From Lingula anatina (Eukaryota > Brachiopoda > Lingulata > Lingulida > Lingulidae), in assembly GCF_001039355.2 (NCBI RefSeq), contig NW_019775746.1, positions 305,496 to 369,495 on the forward strand: 64,000 nt of DNA. Reading direction: 5' to 3'. The notes beneath the pieces are model-generated. The model made no database searches. It saw only the letters and a list, made by a program, of their open reading frames with translations, and was not told the DNA's origin. Positions 61,206-64,000 of the stretch are shown here, piece by piece (position 1 is the stretch's first letter; the number at the start of each line of letters is the position of its first letter). The position numbers and the translations under genes were made by a program.

Positions 61206-62093
61206 CTGATGAGAATCCATTTGTTAGTCTTGATTCATTTGCGCGTGGTGACGTGGATGGTGATCCTGGTCGCACACCACTTCCACCAGAACCACTCCCA
61301 GAATTCCCGCTTTTGAGCAAACCGGAGGTCGTTAAATTGAGCCCATCTTGTGGCTTCATTGCACCAGTGATCGTGTGAGAAGGAGGCGCCCCTGCCCCAG
61401 CTCCCCCTAGCTGCAGAGGTCCAATTCTCGGCCGAATTTGGCCGAACGGAGCTTGAATACTGCTTGCGGCGGTTACTATGGAATGTCCTGCGGCCAAATT
61501 CCGGGCCGGGTTCGTATTTGAATGCGTCATGCTTGCAATAGTCTGATGATATGGCGAGTACATGTAGGGGTAAGGAAACCCTGGGTATGCTAAGGTCGTC
61601 CCCCCAGCGGTATACGGTCCCACCCAGTGATTTTTGGTCACAGTGGGTACTGATAGACTTTGGCGCGGGGGCGGATTCGTCGGAGATATTTGTGGGTCTT
61701 TTCCTGAACTGCCACTACTTGGAGACGAACTCCTTGGTGGTTGCTTATTGTCCGTGTTTGACCCGCTAGTGATAGAGTCCGCTATGGACCAGATTTTCGG
61801 TTTACGTGGAGTGACCTGTGCTTCGGGGGTGACCCCACCGCTGCTCACCGCGCTAGAGGGCGAGCTGCACCCGTCACTGAGAGGGCTTTGTGCTGGCGAT
61901 AGGTTTTCCCCATTTCTGATGCCAGGATCCGTGTTTTCTTTGTACTCGTTTGACTTGTTCCGTAAAACTGACGCTTGGTTGTCGCCGCAGCCGGGAGAGG
62001 GGGAGCCGACCCTCAGGGGTGGACTGCCGTCCCTAGCCGTGGAGTCCGTGTGGTCAGAGAGCATCTCTACGTCCACTTGGATATCATCGTCAT
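61206..62093 (-). CDS. Irx: Iroquois-class homeobox protein, internal exon C-terminal to the homeodomain (partial)
   Basis: Irx proteins are TALE-class homeodomain transcription factors that pattern the nervous system and body regions. This exon does not carry the homeodomain. It opens just after a TTTCCAG acceptor with acidic DDDIQVDVEM, then a Ser/Pro-rich stretch, then KPKIWSIADS (about 61774-61803), which is the conserved Iro-family motif (usually KPKIWSLA). After that come a Tyr/Pro-rich patch (YPGFPYPYMYSPYHQ), a Gly/Ser-rich run and GSPSTSP. The exon is 888 nt with phase-1 introns at both ends, and the reading ends at TCATCAG followed by GTAGGA, a good donor. If that donor is not used, the frame runs 22 codons further to a TGA at 61138. 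The homeobox exon should lie beyond 64000, since I find no homeodomain code between 62094 and 64000. Family identity is secure; which Irx paralogue it is cannot be decided here. Confidence 0.93.
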
Positions 62094-62143
62094 CTGGAAA
62101 TATTGGAATAGAAAAAAAGACTGATATGATTGACAGATGAATG

Positions 62144-62280
62144 AGTCAATGAATGACCGAATAAATAAAATAAATGAATAAATAAATTATATATACAATA
62201 CAATAGACAAGCAATGAAAGAAAGAAAGCAAGAGATAACGAAAGAAAGAAAGAAAGAAAAAAGAAAGAAAGAAAGAGACC
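62144..62280. repeat. Low-complexity AATA/GAAA tract in the Irx intron
   Basis: Imperfect AATGAATAAATAA units at about 62144-62200 are followed by GAAA units at about 62214-62278. The minus-strand reading frames across it (Ser/Phe/Leu-rich) are products of the repeat and not genes. Confidence 0.85.
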
Positions 62281-63289
62281 AACGAGTGAATAAATAAATT
62301 GATGCATGACCAAACAACAGAATTAAGAAAAAACAATGAATATGTGAAATGAATAAAAAAAAACTCCATCAGAACAAGAAGATTGAGCAAAAGTAGAATT
62401 ATTTCAGTGTAAATTTCAAAACTTGCTACAATTTCAAGTTTCATTGACGAGGCACTGGTATATTAAAGCGCCCCCATAAATGATCAATTTCAGTGAAATG
62501 TACGTGAATCCCATTATCTTAAAACACTACACAACAACAAGTACAATTTCAGACATCATTATACTGGACATTTGTTAACATATAAATCTATCATTTTTAA
62601 CATGATTCCTACATATACTAGATTTTATCTCCTTTAATGACAGTGTCTATGGATACAAAAACAGGTATCTTGGAATAGTAACATAAAAATATTCTACTTA
62701 ATAATTCTATTTGACGAACGTATATTAAAATCTCAAAAATGTGCTCAAACATTTATGTTGATGTCCATGTGAAAGCGGAGGTGAAAGAAAGTTTATGAAA
62801 ATGTCTCTAAACAAGACGGTAATATATTGTCCTGCAATTGCTTTGACATAAAAAGATTTAAAAATTGATTTTTGACCACTTTAATTTTTTTCTTTTATAA
62901 AATACAGATAATTAAAACTTGAAGCTTTTTATACATATATTTTAGGTTTACTCCTAGTTTTTATAAAGTTTATTTATTTACACATTTAATAATATCCCAA
63001 AAATATTCTGATGAAAGTTGATCTGTGTGATACAACCTGTTTTACATGTGGGACAGTGTTATAGTGAACGGTTCTCAGTAAACTGGTCACTATACACTGC
63101 CACGTAACTTCAGTGTGAGTGAAGAAGTCCCAAGTGTTGGAACGAAAGCTCTCAGGTACGCTCTTTTAGCTTATTGTGTAGAAATTGAACAGTTTTAAAG
63201 TTTATCATCATGAATCCCCAAAAAACATCTTACAAATGACTCATTTTCAGTACTGGCTTGGCTAGCATTTCATTTCATCAGTCTTTTCC

Positions 63290-63660
63290 CAACCGCCAAA
63301 TATCGTTAGAAATAATGTCACCACATGACAAAATGTCATCGCTGGAATAATGTCGTCGTCGCGAGATGATGTGACACCAAGGCAGCGGTGTCACGCACTA
63401 TGACAATGCTTGCGTCAAGCGGCCATGTCAACGTGTGACAGTGAAAAGCAGTAAAGCGTCCTGTATTGATATTAAGAGTTAATCGTGCTTCTAACACGAC
63501 TCTTCCAGCCGCTTGCTATCACCATTTTCACCCCGCTTCGCTGCGCCGATATTCATAATATCACCTCTGTTAGCTGGGGTTATCGGATTTTTTCAGTCCG
63601 TATGAATCTCGCAATAGAGCGATAATCCATGGGGTTGCATAGTTCAATCAGGTCTCTTTT
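63290..63660. promoter_or_regulatory. CpG-rich intronic element with a cluster of TALE-type TGTCA/TGACA words
   Basis: By my count the words TGTCA or TGACA start at 63316, 63326, 63334, 63372, 63389, 63401, 63426 and 63436. That is eight in 125 bp, where about 0.25 would be expected by chance. TGACA is the core bound by TALE homeodomain proteins (Meis, TGIF, and related half-sites for Iroquois proteins). Being inside the Irx gene, it could be an autoregulatory or TALE-responsive enhancer. The site cluster is seen directly; the function is inferred. Confidence 0.45.
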
Positions 63661-64000
63661 GTGGCAAAATCTTTTCTTTCATAACACGTCGGGTGTGAAA
63701 TGGCAGAAAGTATAAAGAGATATGCAACCTATGGGTTTGGAACTTTGCATAAGAAAGAGCAGAAAGAAGTTGATATGCGTCTGATTAATTAGACTCGACT
63801 CCCAGTGAAAGAAAATCGTATTATTTTTTGCCTTCTATTTCTTTAGGGATATTCTTGAGGAGGAAAATCTAGATAAAACCTGACACAATGCATTGTTTGT
63901 GTATTCATTAGCAATTTTGTAACATTGTTAGCTGTTCGATATTCACTCTCAGAATATCTCTGTAATTTGGTTACTACTACTACAACAACAAATACTACTA

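Larger units (their letters stand above)
62094..64000 (-). other. Irx: Irx intron (partial), between the homeobox exon and the Iro-motif exon
   Basis: This is intronic by position: it lies upstream, on the minus strand, of the acceptor at 62094-62095. It begins with low-complexity AATA and GAAA tracts, then about 800 bases of AT-rich sequence with no recognisable features, then a CpG-rich part from about 63290 that includes a cluster of TGTCA/TGACA words. No exon was recognised in it. Confidence 0.75.

Noticed and set aside
61634-62140. 168-codon plus-strand frame
   Set aside because: Antisense shadow of the Irx exon.
62100-64000. Homeobox exon of Irx
   Set aside because: I looked for homeodomain code on the minus strand and found none; it should be beyond the right edge.
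1-64000. tRNA, rRNA or other structured RNA genes
   Set aside because: I scanned for T-arm (GGTTCGAAT-type) and other hallmark motifs and saw none that fit; a covariance-model search would be needed to exclude them fully.

Overview
This window is animal nuclear DNA from a bilaterian, most likely an invertebrate. It is AT-rich, has no operons, carries many microsatellites, minisatellites and small inverted-repeat transposons, and contains two runs of N. A marine invertebrate such as a mollusc fits the base composition and repeat types, but no feature here proves the phylum.

The one protein-coding gene that can be named with confidence is an Iroquois-class homeobox gene (Irx), on the minus strand at the right end. 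One 888-base exon (61206-62093) encodes the acidic stretch after the homeodomain, the conserved KPKIWS 'Iro' motif and a long Pro/Ser/Gly-rich tail. It ends in a good splice donor, so the C-terminal exon should lie further left. The homeobox exon is expected to the right of 64000. The intron at 62094-64000 holds a dense cluster of TGTCA/TGACA words, the core recognised by TALE homeodomain proteins, the class to which Irx belongs.

The remaining 61 kb has no recognisable complete gene and reads like the regulatory flank of a developmental gene. Its CpG content is split in two. From base 1 to about 45.78 kb CpG is strongly depleted; from there to the end it is common. In animals with mosaic gene-body methylation, this contrast marks germline-methylated transcription units against unmethylated developmental loci. 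Short CpG-retaining islands sit inside the depleted half at about 3.2, 8.5-9.3, 10.8, 12.3, 15.9, 17.8, 24.9, 30.6 and 35.0 kb. They carry recognisable sites, including RFX X-boxes, YY1 sites and TALE words, and they contain most of the exon-like signals. They are the best candidates for enhancers or hidden promoters. A pair of perfect X-boxes 45 bp apart lies in a CpG-rich patch at 59.9 kb.

Possible uncatalogued exons, all low confidence, are a start-codon exon at 16045-16130 with a near-consensus donor, a start-codon exon at 55877-55942, and an exon-like small ORF at 17741-17914. A plausible but unproven reading is that the depleted left half lies in a host gene interleaved with Irx enhancers, as described for the old Irx-Sowah linkage.

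The repeat content comprises a foldback MITE family with three copies (two side by side) plus a related element next to them, a second TIR family with two copies on the right, a third hAT-like repeat pair, a broken Tc1/mariner-type transposase fragment, three tandem minisatellites, and an 859-bp duplication spanning an N gap that is probably an assembly artefact.
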